Shown here one piece after another: positions 1-9,940 of a DNA stretch of 64,000 bases. The stretch is from Sarocladium kiliense (Eukaryota > Ascomycota > Sordariomycetes > Hypocreales > Sarocladiaceae). Where the stretch lies: positions 1,426,001 to 1,490,000 of the forward strand of contig JAUZTG010000016.1 in the NCBI GenBank assembly GCA_030734395.1, read 5' to 3'. Both the position numbers and the translations under genes were made by a program. The notes below the pieces were generated by a model. It was given only the letters and a program-made list of their open reading frames with translations. It searched no databases and was not told the origin of the DNA. Numbering within the stretch: the first letter of the stretch is position 1; the number at the start of each line of letters is the position of its first letter.

Positions 1-877
1 TGCCCTGAGTGGCATCAACTCCCATGATGATGTCTTAAGCTCGAAGAAGGACGGCGTAAATGCTGTTCTGGTTGGCGAGTCCATCATGCGTGCTCCAGAT
101 GCAACAAAGTTCATCAGCCAATTATGTTCGGGGTCGGATCCAGCGGAGCCACCATCAGCAAAGGCGAAGCTAAACGTGAAGATTTGTGGTACTCGGAGTG
201 CGGAAGCAGCCACGCAAGCTGTCAAGTCAGGTGCTGACTTTGTTGGAATCTGCTTGGTACCGGGAGCAAAGCGTTGCATTTCCGATGAGACTGCGATGGC
301 CATTTCGGAGGCTGTTCACTCATTCAAAAGGCCTGTGGCATGTGATCTCAGTGACGAGACCATCTCACTCAAGGGCGCAACAGACTACTTCAGAGCATCT
401 TCAGCTAGGCTCAAGAGCAATCGCCCGCAAGTGGTTGGCATTTTCCAGAATCAACCCCTCAAGGAGGTGCTGGAACTTCAACGTCGTTACAACCTCGACC
501 TTGTGCAACTCCACGGAGATGAGCCAGTCGAATGGGCGAACCTGATTCCCGTTCCGGTTATCCGATGCTTCAAGCTGGGCCAGGTCGGTGTCGGTGTGCG
601 TGGATACCATACAATCCCGCTGCTCGACTCAGGCTCAGGATCAGGCAAGCTTCTTGACGTCTCAAAAGTTGAGGAGGTCCTCCGACAAGATCCCGAGCTT
701 CATGTTTTCTTGGCGGGAGGTCTGAACCCGGATAATGTTGCTGATGCAGTCAAGGCACTGGGCCCGCTCGGAGACAGGGTGGTTGGCGTGGATGTAAGCA
801 GTGGTGTTGAGCAGGATGGGAAGCAAAGCTTGGCCAAGATCGATGCATTCGTTCAGAACGCCAAGGCTATCCGTTAA
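1..877 (+). CDS. trpC: Tryptophan biosynthesis multifunctional enzyme, C-terminal part (partial at 5' end)
   Basis: This is the 3' end of the fused fungal tryptophan enzyme (glutamine amidotransferase / indole-glycerol-phosphate synthase / phosphoribosylanthranilate isomerase). The frame is open from base 2. The first ~30 residues (SGINSHDDV, VLVGESIMRAPD) are the end of the indole-glycerol-phosphate synthase barrel. After a short linker the isomerase domain begins with KLNVKICGTRS and continues through QLHGDE, FLAGGLNPDNV and GVDVSSGVE, the family's anthranilate and phosphate-binding landmarks. The visible part is 291 residues and ends at TAA 875-877. No intron is seen in the visible part. 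The isomerase converts phosphoribosylanthranilate to CdRP and the synthase closes the indole ring; both are cytosolic. The upstream part of the gene lies outside the window. Confidence 0.95.
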   Translation, partial: ALSGINSHDDVLSSKKDGVNAVLVGESIMRAPDATKFISQLCSGSDPAEPPSAKAKLNVKICGTRSAEAATQAVKSGADFVGICLVPGAKRCISDETAMAISEAVHSFKRPVACDLSDETISLKGATDYFRASSARLKSNRPQVVGIFQNQPLKEVLELQRRYNLDLVQLHGDEPVEWANLIPVPVIRCFKLGQVGVGVRGYHTIPLLDSGSGSGKLLDVSKVEEVLRQDPELHVFLAGGLNPDNVADAVKALGPLGDRVVGVDVSSGVEQDGKQSLAKIDAFVQNAKAIR

Positions 878-1241
878 AACAAGTCGTTGTTAGAACAAGT
901 CAGTCAATTGGTACATTGTCAAGAATCCGTCGATGCTCGAAGCCAAAACGCAAAGCTTGATGCGCAGAGAACCACTAACAGATGGGCGCCTTGAAAACGC
1001 ACTGGCACCGTCTATTCGGGATCCTTGAACACTTTGTGATTGTCTGAGCACAGCGAGCATGCTCAGTCGAGTGAACCGGCACCTGGCCACCGGCCAACAG
1101 GTCCCTATTCTACTCACCCTCATGCCTTATTCTACTCCCCTCTCCTATCCTACTTATCCACCACCTCTGATAACTTTCGCAGTTCTCTTCTTCATTCCTT
1201 CTTTCCTTTGCAACCTAAACAAATCCTCCTATGATCAGACC
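878..1241. other. Intergenic region, trpC 3' end and BRCT-gene promoter
   Basis: No gene seen. The second half is pyrimidine-rich (about 1100-1230), typical of a fungal promoter and leader. An ATG at 1231 starts a 13-codon upstream frame that ends at TGA 1270-1272 and overlaps the main start at 1242 in another frame. Confidence 0.6.
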
Positions 1242-2618
1242 ATGCCTCCTCAGATCTTCAAAAACCGAGTGATCGCCACAGCTGGGCCGCTTCCAGGCCA
1301 GCTGACCATCGAAAACCTCAAGCGATGGACCGAATACCGCCGCGGCCGCTTTTCCAATGAGTTTAACGAGGATGTCACCCATCTCCTTTGCACGAGGGAG
1401 CAGTTCAGGAAAAGGGTGCCCAGAGGTACATGCTCCTACGCACACTGTTCGACAGTCCTGGATTACACGAAATGCTGACCGTTATGAAACCGGTGATAGT
1501 GAAAGCCGCACTCTGTTTGGTGAAAGGAAAAGCGAAGGACCGGAAGCTTCACATCGTACATTGCGATTGGTTTGAGGTATCAGCGGTTCACAATCGCAAG
1601 CTTCCAGAGGACGAGTACTCTATGAGGCAGAGAGAGGCAGAGCGCAAAGCCGCAGAAAGAGAAGAACGGCGCATCGAGCGAGGCAAGGCGAATGGGGAGA
1701 AGTTCGTCAACACCAGTAAGTTCATGCTCTCTGTGAAGATGTGGCTCAAACCGAATGCCATTACTGACGTAGTCCCCTCAGACTACTACCACATCTACCG
1801 CGACCGCGAATTCTTTCCTTATCAGATTGAGCTCATCCAGTACGACCAAGAGACCGGCAACCCGGCATACAAGTACACTCTGTGCCTTTGGGAGTCCAAT
1901 GCAAAGCCTCATCTGCATTGGTTCACAGCCAAACTCCTCGACAAGAATCCGGGAAAGGCCAATGTGTCAAAATATCACCGGGGAAGCACACACGCAGTGA
2001 AGTGGCGGACCGCTTTTGACCAGTTTGCAAGCATGTTCGAGAAGCTCTGCAAGTACCCTTGGGAGGACCGAGTCACAAGGCAGGCAACTGTTCCAACAGC
2101 CTTCCAATACCTCCCTCCGGTAAGACAAGACCCCCTCCCGGCCTCGTTCGGAGCTTTCTGTTGCTGATTCGGACATTGTGTAGACGGGAGGAAAACCGTT
2201 GGGAAGGCGCCTCCGACACCCTCAGGACTACTGCTTGGAGATCAACGCCTCCCTTCGCGGATTGCCTTGGCCACCCGTCAAGCATGTGGAGCAAGATAGC
2301 GTTGCTGGGAATGACGACGCCAATGAATTGCTGATCGAAGAGAGACTTGATGACGAGATGGAAGATCTGCAAGTTCCTAGCGCGGAGGACGAAGATAACC
2401 AGATGGAGACTTCGCAATATCCCGATCCTAAAGAGACCACGAATGAGGACGATGGCGAGACCGTGAGCGAAGTCGAGAGTTCGGAGGACGAGCACCAGGA
2501 TCGTCGGATGGAAGTTATTAGCCAGGAACATGACCAGACCAAGGAGGATAGGCTGAGTGACGCCGACTCTGGCGTTGACGTGTCGAGGGCGGATGAGGCC
2601 ATGGCCGATTCGGAGTAA
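1242..2618 (+). CDS. BRCT-domain protein, possible WGR-like second domain
   Basis: Four exons, 1242-1425, 1500-1715, 1782-2119 and 2184-2618, give a 390-residue protein; each intron has GT-AG ends and a CTGAC/CTGAT branch site, and the frame closes exactly. The N-terminal ~110 residues are a BRCT fold: a start like NRVIATAG, the THLLCTREQF strand/helix, and the conserved C-terminal HIVHCDWFEVSAV with its signature Trp. A charged arginine-rich helix follows (about 115-140). After that comes a block with YQIELIQYD..TGNPAYKYTLCLWESN, which resembles the WGR fold of fungal PARP proteins; that second assignment is weak. The last ~120 residues are acidic and disordered. No PARP catalytic domain is present. 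A nuclear role in DNA-damage or chromatin binding is inferred from the family. The gene converges with USE1, only 153 bp away. Confidence 0.8.
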
Positions 2619-2771
2619 AGCGTAGGGTTTCCTATGCGTTGAGAAGGAGCAGATGTAGTATGGAGAAACGATTGATCAACATGGGACGGAGTTGGCGATA
2701 ACATGGTGTTCGCAAAGCACCTCTTTGGTATCTCATGGTGGTCATCCAGTCGTAAATTGTGTTCAATCCGC

Positions 2772-3933
2772 TCAAAACCTCAGTTTCGGCATCACGAACA
2801 TGATCAACAATATTGCCACCATCATGACCCCTATTCTCGCCCACAACATCATCCTTCCCAACCACCCCTGCCCTTCCGTCATCTTCTTCAACACACCCAT
2901 CCTGCCCGTTGCCGACTCCATCGTCCTTTCTGTCTTGTCTAAGCCCTCTCCTGCCTTTTCAACCACCTCCTTATCTGCATCGAGCTCTGAATGAATGCTT
3001 GCCGTGCTCGCTTTCAGCCGTTTCGCAAGGTCCAACATAGAGTCCGTCAAAGCTTCTTGCTCACCTCGTTGCCGCTCGAGGATGGCTGTAGCGGTGGCTG
3101 TGGATGTGGCGGGCGCGGATGCAAGGGGAGACGCAGCTTTGCGACGGGAGGCGAAGAGGGCGGCGCGAGAGGTCGTATAGCTAGGAGGAGGAGATGATGT
3201 GGAGGTACGGGAGCGTATGGATTGCGAGGTTTGTGTCGGTGACGGTTCGGAGGCTGGTGGTGGTGAGGTAACAGGCGCTGTAGTTGGTTCAGACGGTGAC
3301 GGAGCTTTAGACGGTGCACTGGAGGGCTCGGGAGCTTGTGTCTCGATCGGTAGTGCATCCGGTGTTCTCTGTGCAGGCGCAGGCGGTACGGCGTCGGCAC
3401 TTTGGCTGGTGGTCGGAACAAGATCGCCAAAGAGGTCTTCGCCTTCGGAACTGTCGTCATCATCGTCATCGATGGCGACCTACGAGGTCGGAATTAGCAA
3501 CAGCGCACTCAATACCAGAGACAGTCTTTCCTACCTGCTTCAGATCCTCGAGTCTTTCAAATAAGAGGTTGAGCGCCTCCCGTTTGTTGTTCAGATCGGT
3601 CTGCGCCTCTGCTCTACGCCCAGGAGCCTTCATGGCGAGAGCATCCTGTTCTAGGCTCGTGAGAGCCCTTCGTGCATATTCCAGATTCTGTCGGAATAGG
3701 TTATTTAGCGAAAACTTCTTCATTCAGCGGCGAGTTCAGAATCGACATACCGACCCAAGTTTTGCCCGTTCATACTCGCTTGTTCGTAATCTTCGTTCGC
3801 GAACTGGGTCAGAATGTAGTGTCGATTGTTGAAGGCGTTGCAGTAGTCTGGCGAGCTCAGCTGAAGATACTTCGAAATGTTTCCGAGTTGAGCTGTTGGA
3901 GCCGAAGCTCGAGATGTGCGCAAGCTGCACCAT
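2772..3933 (-). CDS. USE1: Use1-like ER SNARE
   Basis: Three exons read on the minus strand, 3933-3751, 3687-3535 and 3479-2772 (introns of 63 and 55 nt), encode 347 residues. The N-terminal part (SSAELARLLQRLQQ, NLEYARRALTSLEQDA) is helical and Use1-like. A long Ser/Pro/Thr/Ala linker follows. Then comes a SNARE helix (ERQRGEQEALTDSMLDLAKR onward) and a single C-terminal membrane anchor (about MMLWARIGVMMVAILLIMFV) with only a few residues after it, as in tail-anchored SNAREs. Use1 works with Sec20 and Ufe1 in Golgi-to-ER retrograde fusion. The start ATG at 3933 is the first one compatible with the exon 1 frame; a short upstream exon cannot be excluded. Confidence 0.85.
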
Positions 3934-4334
3934 GGTCGAATGTGTTGCAGTGTGCTTCGCTGTCGCAACTTTGGAGATGTCGCAAGGTGTCTGGTTCAGG
4001 ATGCTGATCGTGGTTCCAAGCTGGCGCGCGTTGGAGCCACGTGATCCAGTGACATCAGTGCAGCTACATAGCTACAATCAAGGAAACCCGCTGCACGAGA
4101 GCCGAGTCTGATCCTTTACCGGATCAATTCATGATTTCGACGCATCTCGAGGCAATAATTTGATCTAGGCTTTTTTTTACTTTGTTGGCTTAGGGCCGGA
4201 GACTTGGATGTCTCCTCTCCCCAGCACCAAGGCACGATCCTGGAAGATCGATTCCAGCTGGTGAAGCACAGTCCTTGACGTGAAGCAACTTCCTGGATTC
4301 CATCGGTTGTAGATTATTCGTTCTCCCGATCCAG
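3934..4334. other. Intergenic region between FMO 3' end and USE1 promoter
   Basis: About 400 bp with no gene seen. A run of T at about 4172-4178 and AT-richer sequence lie near the 3' end of the flavin monooxygenase gene; the part next to 3933 should hold the USE1 promoter. Confidence 0.5.
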
Positions 4335-5950
4335 TCACGCTATAGCAACACTCGCCGGAACCTTGGTTTGTCCAAGGCTCGGCCCATCCTCCAGCTTCTC
4401 TTGCAGCGCATCTCGCCGCTTCTCTGCTTCAAAGTCAAAGCCTAATTGCTTCAGGTCCAATATCGTATGTCTCGCGTCCCCAAGCTTCCTCGATGCGTCC
4501 TTGATGAACGCCATTTTCGCACGAATCCAAGCCTTTTCCTCGTCCCAGTACGGTGAAGGCCTGCCCATTCCAGCATGCGCCAACCCTTCCCGCCTATCCG
4601 CGGTTATACTCTTTGCATGCATCATGTTGATGTAGTCCAAGTCTTTTGGAAATTTGAGCACATGAATATTGCGCTGTCCCTCTTCTTGCGCCTGCTTCAT
4701 GGCACGCTCCCAGTCTCGAAGCTCGGCCTCCGAAGGGAACGGTAGACGGCCAGCCCAAACCCTGGCAAGGTAGGCCATTTGTGCTTCAACAAATGGGAAG
4801 GGAACCACACGTTGCGGGATGCCAAGAAAGCTGATGCTGGGATCTGGGGCGTAGAGCATGTGTTGGTACAAGTTGAGCGCTGACGCTCCGTCTGTGACGA
4901 CTGGAGGGGAGAGGCTCCGGAGGAATGGGAAGCTGTAGAAGTACCCAGTACAAAAGACGACGTGATCAATGTCCGACTCAATATCTCCATTAGAGAAGAG
5001 TACCGTGCGACCCTCGGGTCTGAACTCAGCGATCTGAGGCTTGTAGATCAAGGCTGGATTTGTTGTGGCGGTCACAATCGTAGACTTCTCCGAGACAATT
5101 ACTGGAACTTTGCTGACTTTTGAGATCTGATCGCTGATATCAAGTCCAGACGCCGAGTTGCCAACCACAACGACTTTCTGTTTAACAGTCAGTGTTCAAT
5201 GCCCTAACCTTGGCTTCAACTGGATATTGCAAGTGTCCTGACCTTGTCTTTGAAGCTTGCTGGGCTTTTGTAGAACTTGGAATGGGACACGACAGTAGGA
5301 TGTGATGTGTTGAACTCCTTCAGTCCCGGGATATCAGGAATGAAAGGGTCGTTGTAGTGACCGCTGGCAATGACAAGGGCGTCAAAACGCGTCTGCGACA
5401 CAGCCTTCGTCTTCAAGTCGAGTACCTTGAGATCCCAACCGCCGGCTTTCTCTGACGACTTCGTTGCCTCAAGAATCTGAGACGAGATCTTGATCAAGGG
5501 GTGCAGATCTTTTGCGTATGCATCTAGGTATTCTTTCACGACGGTATGCCTGGGGAAGAGACTCGTACCAGGGGGAAATGGCAGGTCAATGAAGTTCATG
5601 AGAGTGTGAGGAATATTGGTCTCCAGAGAGTCGTAAACCGGCGAGACGAATTGCGGAACGCCATTCTCCGGCTCTGTGACAATCGGATTGTCTGCTTTAT
5701 CGCTAGGCTTTGTGCGAGGGATGGAGAAGTCATCATCGGCAATAGTCAGGTGGTTGTAGGCCCAGACACCGCCGACAGTGGGCTTTTGCTCAAAGAGCTG
5801 TACATTGAATACCTTCTCTGCTAGCAGATATCTAATCAACTAATTGATTAACTCATATGCCCGGATTCGTTGAAAGCGGACCACTCACTTTGCCGCAGAG
5901 AGTCCACTCGGCCCAGCTCCGATGATGGCGATATCGCGAATAGCACCCAT
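4335..5950 (-). CDS. Flavin-containing monooxygenase (FMO-like)
   Basis: Three exons on the minus strand, 5950-5889, 5831-5243 and 5177-4335, give 497 residues. The FAD-binding GAGPSG motif is at residues 11-16, directly after the start. A second Rossmann motif, GNSASG, sits at about 223-228 for NADPH, and HVVFCTGYFYSFPF is the late FMO Thr-Gly motif region. Length and order fit class B flavin monooxygenases that oxygenate nitrogen or sulfur in small molecules with NADPH and O2. There is no signal peptide and no C-terminal membrane anchor, so it is probably cytosolic. It is divergent from a Zn2Cys6 regulator at 6486 and shares a 535-bp promoter that carries a GTCGG-N6-CCGAC inverted repeat, so joint regulation is likely. 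The substrate is not predictable. Confidence 0.9.
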
Positions 5951-6244
5951 AGTAGCCTGTGCTATCTCAAAGTGTGAGCAAGACGTCTCTATCGCAAAAC
6001 CACGAATGGAGTTATCGCTACACCGACTGGAGGACTGCCACGATTTGACGGTTCGCAATATGTGTACTGTGTGTGGTATAACGTCCATCGTCAAGAACAA
6101 TTGTCCTTCATCGGATACTGACACCTCAAGCTATCCACTCTCAGGTGGGACCGGAATCTCATCCCTACAACTACTCACTTGATCCGTTTCCACGATACGA
6201 CTCATGGTAGCGTGGAGAGTGGGTGCAACCACTATCACGCCATT

Positions 6245-6260
6245 GTCGGGGCACTCCGAC
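6245..6260. promoter_or_regulatory. GTCGG-N6-CCGAC inverted repeat (copy 1)
   Basis: Perfect 5-bp arms GTCGG and CCGAC flank six bases. It lies 295 bp upstream of the FMO start and 226 bp upstream of the regulator start. The core TCGG-N6-CCGA equals the published recognition pattern of Ppr1/UaY-type Zn2Cys6 dimers. The same sequence occurs again at 6558 and 10360. Confidence 0.65.
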
Positions 6261-6377
6261 TTTGTCCATGGCTTCAGAAATGGCATTGATAGACTAATTG
6301 TAGTCAGTGTCTGGGTTCGGACCCCTCGAAATAGCTTGTCTCTCTCTCGCCTCGTACATAATGGGCTATCATCCCCA

Positions 6378-6394
6378 GTCGGTCAATGTCCGAC
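6378..6394. promoter_or_regulatory. GTCGG-N7-CCGAC inverted repeat (spacing variant)
   Basis: The half-sites are the same as in the N6 copies but the spacer has seven bases. It lies 92 bp upstream of the regulator start. It could be a weaker site, since spacing is usually decisive for Zn2Cys6 dimers. Confidence 0.45.
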
Positions 6395-6485
6395 CTGATC
6401 GCTTCCGGCCGATCAAGTATAGCCCGGCTTATCATAACCCAGTGACTTCTCTTGACCTTCAAATGACCATCCCGAACTCAGAGCG

Positions 6486-8840
6486 ATGCCCGCCGACCAA
6501 CTCAAGCAACCTAAGGTCCGCCGATTTCGCCTTCGTCAGGCGTCGCCTACCACAGGAGTCGGACCCCGCCGACGATCAGCCTCTCCCATTCGCATACCAG
6601 ATACATCTCTATCTCCTCATGAGTGCTCAGCGGGACGAGATGGAGGGGTACATGACCAGGTACCTCCTAGCTCTGGTGATGCCGGGCTGAAGCCGTTTCT
6701 TGGAGTGTCTCGAATAGTATCATCATGTGATCGATGCAGGACCTTCAAGAAGAAGTGCAGTAGAACCTTCCCAACATGTTCGCTCTGCGCAAAAGCTGCA
6801 AAGACATGCTCCTTGTCGACAATACCCCCGGCACCAGCTGCTCAGGTCGCTGAGTTGGAGGCTCGCGTTGCATGGCTTACTGGCATCCTGAATGTCCACC
6901 TCTCACTCCCTGCTGGGCAGGGCATAGAGACAGTCGAGACAGGTGCTCAACTGTCTCTACTATCAAACAGTCCTATATCTCAAGATGAGGACCAGCACAT
7001 TGCAAACCATCTCCTGGACCTCAGGGCTGGCCTAGAGATGACTACACGCCCGTCGGATGGGTTCCGCAATACTGGACGTCATTCAGTAGCCAGGGCCTCA
7101 CAGCCTATGATGCAAATTGGTCCTTCTTCCGATGCTTTGGAACAAATGCGAAATGCCACACGCCTCAACGAGACGAGCCCAGTGGCCGTTGCTTCTGGAT
7201 CACCATGCTCGGATACCGTCGCAAAAGTGCATGCATGCCGATGGATCAGCCGAGGGGAAAGGTCGAGTATTGGATCTTGCTCATCGAACATATCAGCCTA
7301 TGGCATGACACCTGCTGCATTTGCGCGACAATGTGTCGACGCGTATTTCCAACATGTGCATCGGGCATATCCTTTCGTTGACAAGGTCAAGATGGAGAAT
7401 CAGGTTGGCATCATCGACACTTGGGAACAGCTCGAGGCACCGAGCGATAACTACTCAACTTTACTACATCTTGTCATGGCCATCGGGTGGACGACGCTAC
7501 AGAGAGCCGGGAAACTGCCCGACGACGCCTCTCTCATCTTCAAGATCACGTATGCCAGTATTGTGCAAGAATGCATAAGCCGGGACGATCTTGAATCCTT
7601 GCACATTCTGGTGCTGGTAGCTCTTCACTCCTTGTTCGACCCATGCGGCATGTCTGCATGGGGTATTGCAGGCATTGCATCGCGAAGGGCGATCTTGCTA
7701 GGCTTGAGTCGCAAGGCTTCCGAGAGAGATTCCATGTCGAGTGTCGAGATAGAAAACAGGCACCGACTGTTCTGGAGCATCTGGGTCCTTGATCGCATGA
7801 TGGCATTCTCTCTCGGCATGCCAGTAGCGCTCACGGATGAAAGCCATGACATACCGCTTCCTGGACTGACGGTTGAGGAGTTTGAAAGCTCGAGCCGGCA
7901 GACGTTTGCGACAATGCTGCAAACAAACCGGCATATAGTCAAGCTTCGACAACTTGAGGATCGTATCCTGCAACAAGTATTACTTCGAAAGGCAACTGAT
8001 GTGGCGAGCATGTCCCTCGTCGACTGCCAATCCCTCGCGCATGCTATTCGCGCCGACATCGAGGACTGGTACAGTAATGGGTGTCTGGTCTCTCCTCTCG
8101 AAGCTGATAGCATTCCCATACATGGCTCAATTGCCTGGTCAAGCAGCCGTTATTATCACCTGCTTTTCTTTCTGCATTACCCTTGTCCTTTCAACCTGAA
8201 GAGGTCGAAGACGCTTGCAAAGGAACTCTTGTCTCTCGCACAGAAGTCCCTGCAGCTCAACTCAGTACTGTTACAGCAGAGGAAACTGCCCCTGAATCGG
8301 GTCACTCTGTGTCGTCTGCTGCCGGTTGGGTTGGTATTGATGCACTGCTTCGCCCAGAGCGACACCCTGCAGACACCAGGCTCCGGTAGGCAAGATATCA
8401 CGACGATCGTGTATATCCTAGAAGCATTCTCACCGTCATGGACTGAGGCGCATGAAGCTGCCAAGGTCTTTCGTCTTTTCCTCCAGCACCTCTCCTTAGC
8501 CGAGATGATGGGAGATAGGCTGTATCCCACTGGTGCGCAACAAGGAGATGAGTCGTATAGCCTGACCATGCCATGGCCTTCAGCAGCAGAGCCGGCTCCG
8601 TTACTTCGATCAAGTATTACCAAGTTCACGGATATCATGAGAGGTGTACTTGGCACCGCGTCTTGTTACTTATTCGAGGAGCTTCCTGTTAGCGAACCGA
8701 TGGCACGCTCTGCTCCATATGTAAGCCACGCAATGGCGAGCTCCAACTTTGACTCAACGTTGTTACCAGGACCAGTTAATGAAGGTGAATCGTCGCTGGA
8801 AGGCGAGACTTGGCAATTCTCAGACCTCGCATTCTTCTAA
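6486..8840 (+). CDS. Zn2Cys6 transcription factor with fungal_trans domain
   Basis: A single 784-residue frame without interruption. The binuclear zinc cluster is complete: Cys81, 84, 91, 98, 101 and 108 (CDRC then KKKC, PTCSLC, AKTC). A short coiled linker (VAELEARVAWLTGIL) follows. The middle of the protein carries the fungal-specific regulator domain, starting near QCVDAYFQHVHRAYPFVDK and including LHSLFDPCGMSAWGIAG and RHRLFWSIWVLDRMMAFSLG. The start at 6486 is the only in-frame ATG before the zinc cluster; the first ~75 residues are Arg/Ser/Pro-rich and could contain an unrecognised intron. A GTCGG-N6-CCGAC site lies inside the first codons (6558-6573). Its position beside the FMO gene and the repeated palindromes suggest it is the pathway regulator of the 4.3-12.3 kb block; that is inference. 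Confidence 0.88.
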   Translation: MPADQLKQPKVRRFRLRQASPTTGVGPRRRSASPIRIPDTSLSPHECSAGRDGGVHDQVPPSSGDAGLKPFLGVSRIVSSCDRCRTFKKKCSRTFPTCSLCAKAAKTCSLSTIPPAPAAQVAELEARVAWLTGILNVHLSLPAGQGIETVETGAQLSLLSNSPISQDEDQHIANHLLDLRAGLEMTTRPSDGFRNTGRHSVARASQPMMQIGPSSDALEQMRNATRLNETSPVAVASGSPCSDTVAKVHACRWISRGERSSIGSCSSNISAYGMTPAAFARQCVDAYFQHVHRAYPFVDKVKMENQVGIIDTWEQLEAPSDNYSTLLHLVMAIGWTTLQRAGKLPDDASLIFKITYASIVQECISRDDLESLHILVLVALHSLFDPCGMSAWGIAGIASRRAILLGLSRKASERDSMSSVEIENRHRLFWSIWVLDRMMAFSLGMPVALTDESHDIPLPGLTVEEFESSSRQTFATMLQTNRHIVKLRQLEDRILQQVLLRKATDVASMSLVDCQSLAHAIRADIEDWYSNGCLVSPLEADSIPIHGSIAWSSSRYYHLLFFLHYPCPFNLKRSKTLAKELLSLAQKSLQLNSVLLQQRKLPLNRVTLCRLLPVGLVLMHCFAQSDTLQTPGSGRQDITTIVYILEAFSPSWTEAHEAAKVFRLFLQHLSLAEMMGDRLYPTGAQQGDESYSLTMPWPSAAEPAPLLRSSITKFTDIMRGVLGTASCYLFEELPVSEPMARSAPYVSHAMASSNFDSTLLPGPVNEGESSLEGETWQFSDLAFF
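6558..6573. promoter_or_regulatory. GTCGG-N6-CCGAC inverted repeat (copy 3, within 5' coding end)
   Basis: Same arms and spacing as the promoter copies, but placed 72 bp after the annotated start of the regulator gene, where it encodes part of GVGPRRRS. It may be an intragenic autoregulatory site, a sign that transcription or translation starts later, or a coincidence. Confidence 0.4.
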
Positions 8841-8935
8841 TTAACTGTTCCATTATAAAGAGCAAGCATGATTGGCGATGGCGTCTTGCCAGTATAGAGA
8901 TATAATCATTGTCATTATTGTGATTGCTTCGACCC

Positions 8936-9940
8936 TTACTCGCCAAAGATCTTCTCCAGATATCGGAGCCAGTTCTCACCTAACACGTTTCGAATCTTCT
9001 CTTCTCTCCATCCTTTTCTCGCCATCGCCGCTGCAAGTTGCGCTCTATCAGCAAGCTTCCCAAGTGGCTTAACGACCTTTTGACTGCCCCATGGCGTCAG
9101 TTGCCGCGCGTAGCCCTTATCTTTATTGCACCAAGCCATGAAGTCGCTTGGCCTGGCGTGCCCTTCACTTGCGTCTGACCCAATGCCGACAAGATCTTCT
9201 CCAACCAGGCTAATAACATAATCGAGCGCGTCAACGTAGTCGTCGATGGTGCTGTCGTTGCCCTTCTCCATGTGTGGGCCGAATTGGCTCAGCCCAATGA
9301 AGCCACCCTTCGCACCAAGGAGCTTGATTAAGCGATCGTCCTTGTTCCTAGGATGTGCTTTGAGACCGCCCGGAAGTACGTGGGAGAAGCAAGGGGGTTT
9401 GCCTTCGGGTGCGAAGTTGATGACATCCTCGGTGGTCTTTGGTCCTACATGGCTCAGATCGCACACGATGCCCAATTTCGCCATCTCCGACACCACCTCC
9501 CGCCCAAAACCTGTAAGTCCCGAGTCATTGAGCTCCGTATACCCAGCACCACTGTAGTTTTGCGTGTTATACGTCAGCTGCATCTTGCGCACACCGAGAT
9601 CGCGGAAGACGCGCAGATAGGCAAGCTGATCCTCAATACCAGCCGTGTTTTGCCAGCTCAGCAGAACCGCAGTGCGCCCAGTCTCTTTTGCTTTTCGAAT
9701 GTCGCGAACGTTGTGTGCCTGGACAATGAGGTCCGAGTGTTGCTCGAACCATTCTTTCCATTGGACAACGTTGGCCAGACTGCCCCGGAGGCCTTCCCAA
9801 AGGCCGCATGTGCAGGAGACACCAGTTATGCCGCCATCATGCCATGCCCTAAAGATCTCAGGAGACCAGTTGCAGATGTTCAATCCATCAAAGTGGACGG
9901 ATGACTTGTAGATGTCGAGAGCTTGCGCTTCGGTGACCAT
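8936..9940 (-). CDS. Peptidase M19 (membrane/renal dipeptidase family), variant active site
   Basis: One exon, 334 residues. Family landmarks are visible in order: a His-x-Asp near the start (VHFDGLN), the helix LAYLRVFRDLGVRKMQLTYN, DLSHVG, PCFSHV with downstream HPRN, and GIGSDASEG. M19 enzymes cleave dipeptides with a two-metal centre. The position that normally holds the metal-bridging Glu (GVEGG-type segment) reads LLSWQN here, so this belongs to a variant subgroup whose substrate may not be an ordinary L,L-dipeptide. There is no signal peptide or GPI signal, so it is probably intracellular. The gene ends 95 bp from the regulator's stop (tail to tail) and is divergent from the Dal5-type transporter, with a GTCGG-N6-CCGAC site between them. 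Confidence 0.88.
   Translation of the reverse strand: MVTEAQALDIYKSSVHFDGLNICNWSPEIFRAWHDGGITGVSCTCGLWEGLRGSLANVVQWKEWFEQHSDLIVQAHNVRDIRKAKETGRTAVLLSWQNTAGIEDQLAYLRVFRDLGVRKMQLTYNTQNYSGAGYTELNDSGLTGFGREVVSEMAKLGIVCDLSHVGPKTTEDVINFAPEGKPPCFSHVLPGGLKAHPRNKDDRLIKLLGAKGGFIGLSQFGPHMEKGNDSTIDDYVDALDYVISLVGEDLVGIGSDASEGHARPSDFMAWCNKDKGYARQLTPWGSQKVVKPLGKLADRAQLAAAMARKGWREEKIRNVLGENWLRYLEKIFGE

Larger units (their letters stand above)
5951..6485. promoter_or_regulatory. Divergent promoter, FMO / Zn2Cys6 regulator
   Basis: The 535-bp intergenic segment separates two genes that start in opposite directions. It contains the palindromic Zn2Cys6-type site at 6245-6260 and a related one with 7-bp spacing at 6378-6394. 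No clear TATA box was seen on either side. Confidence 0.7.
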
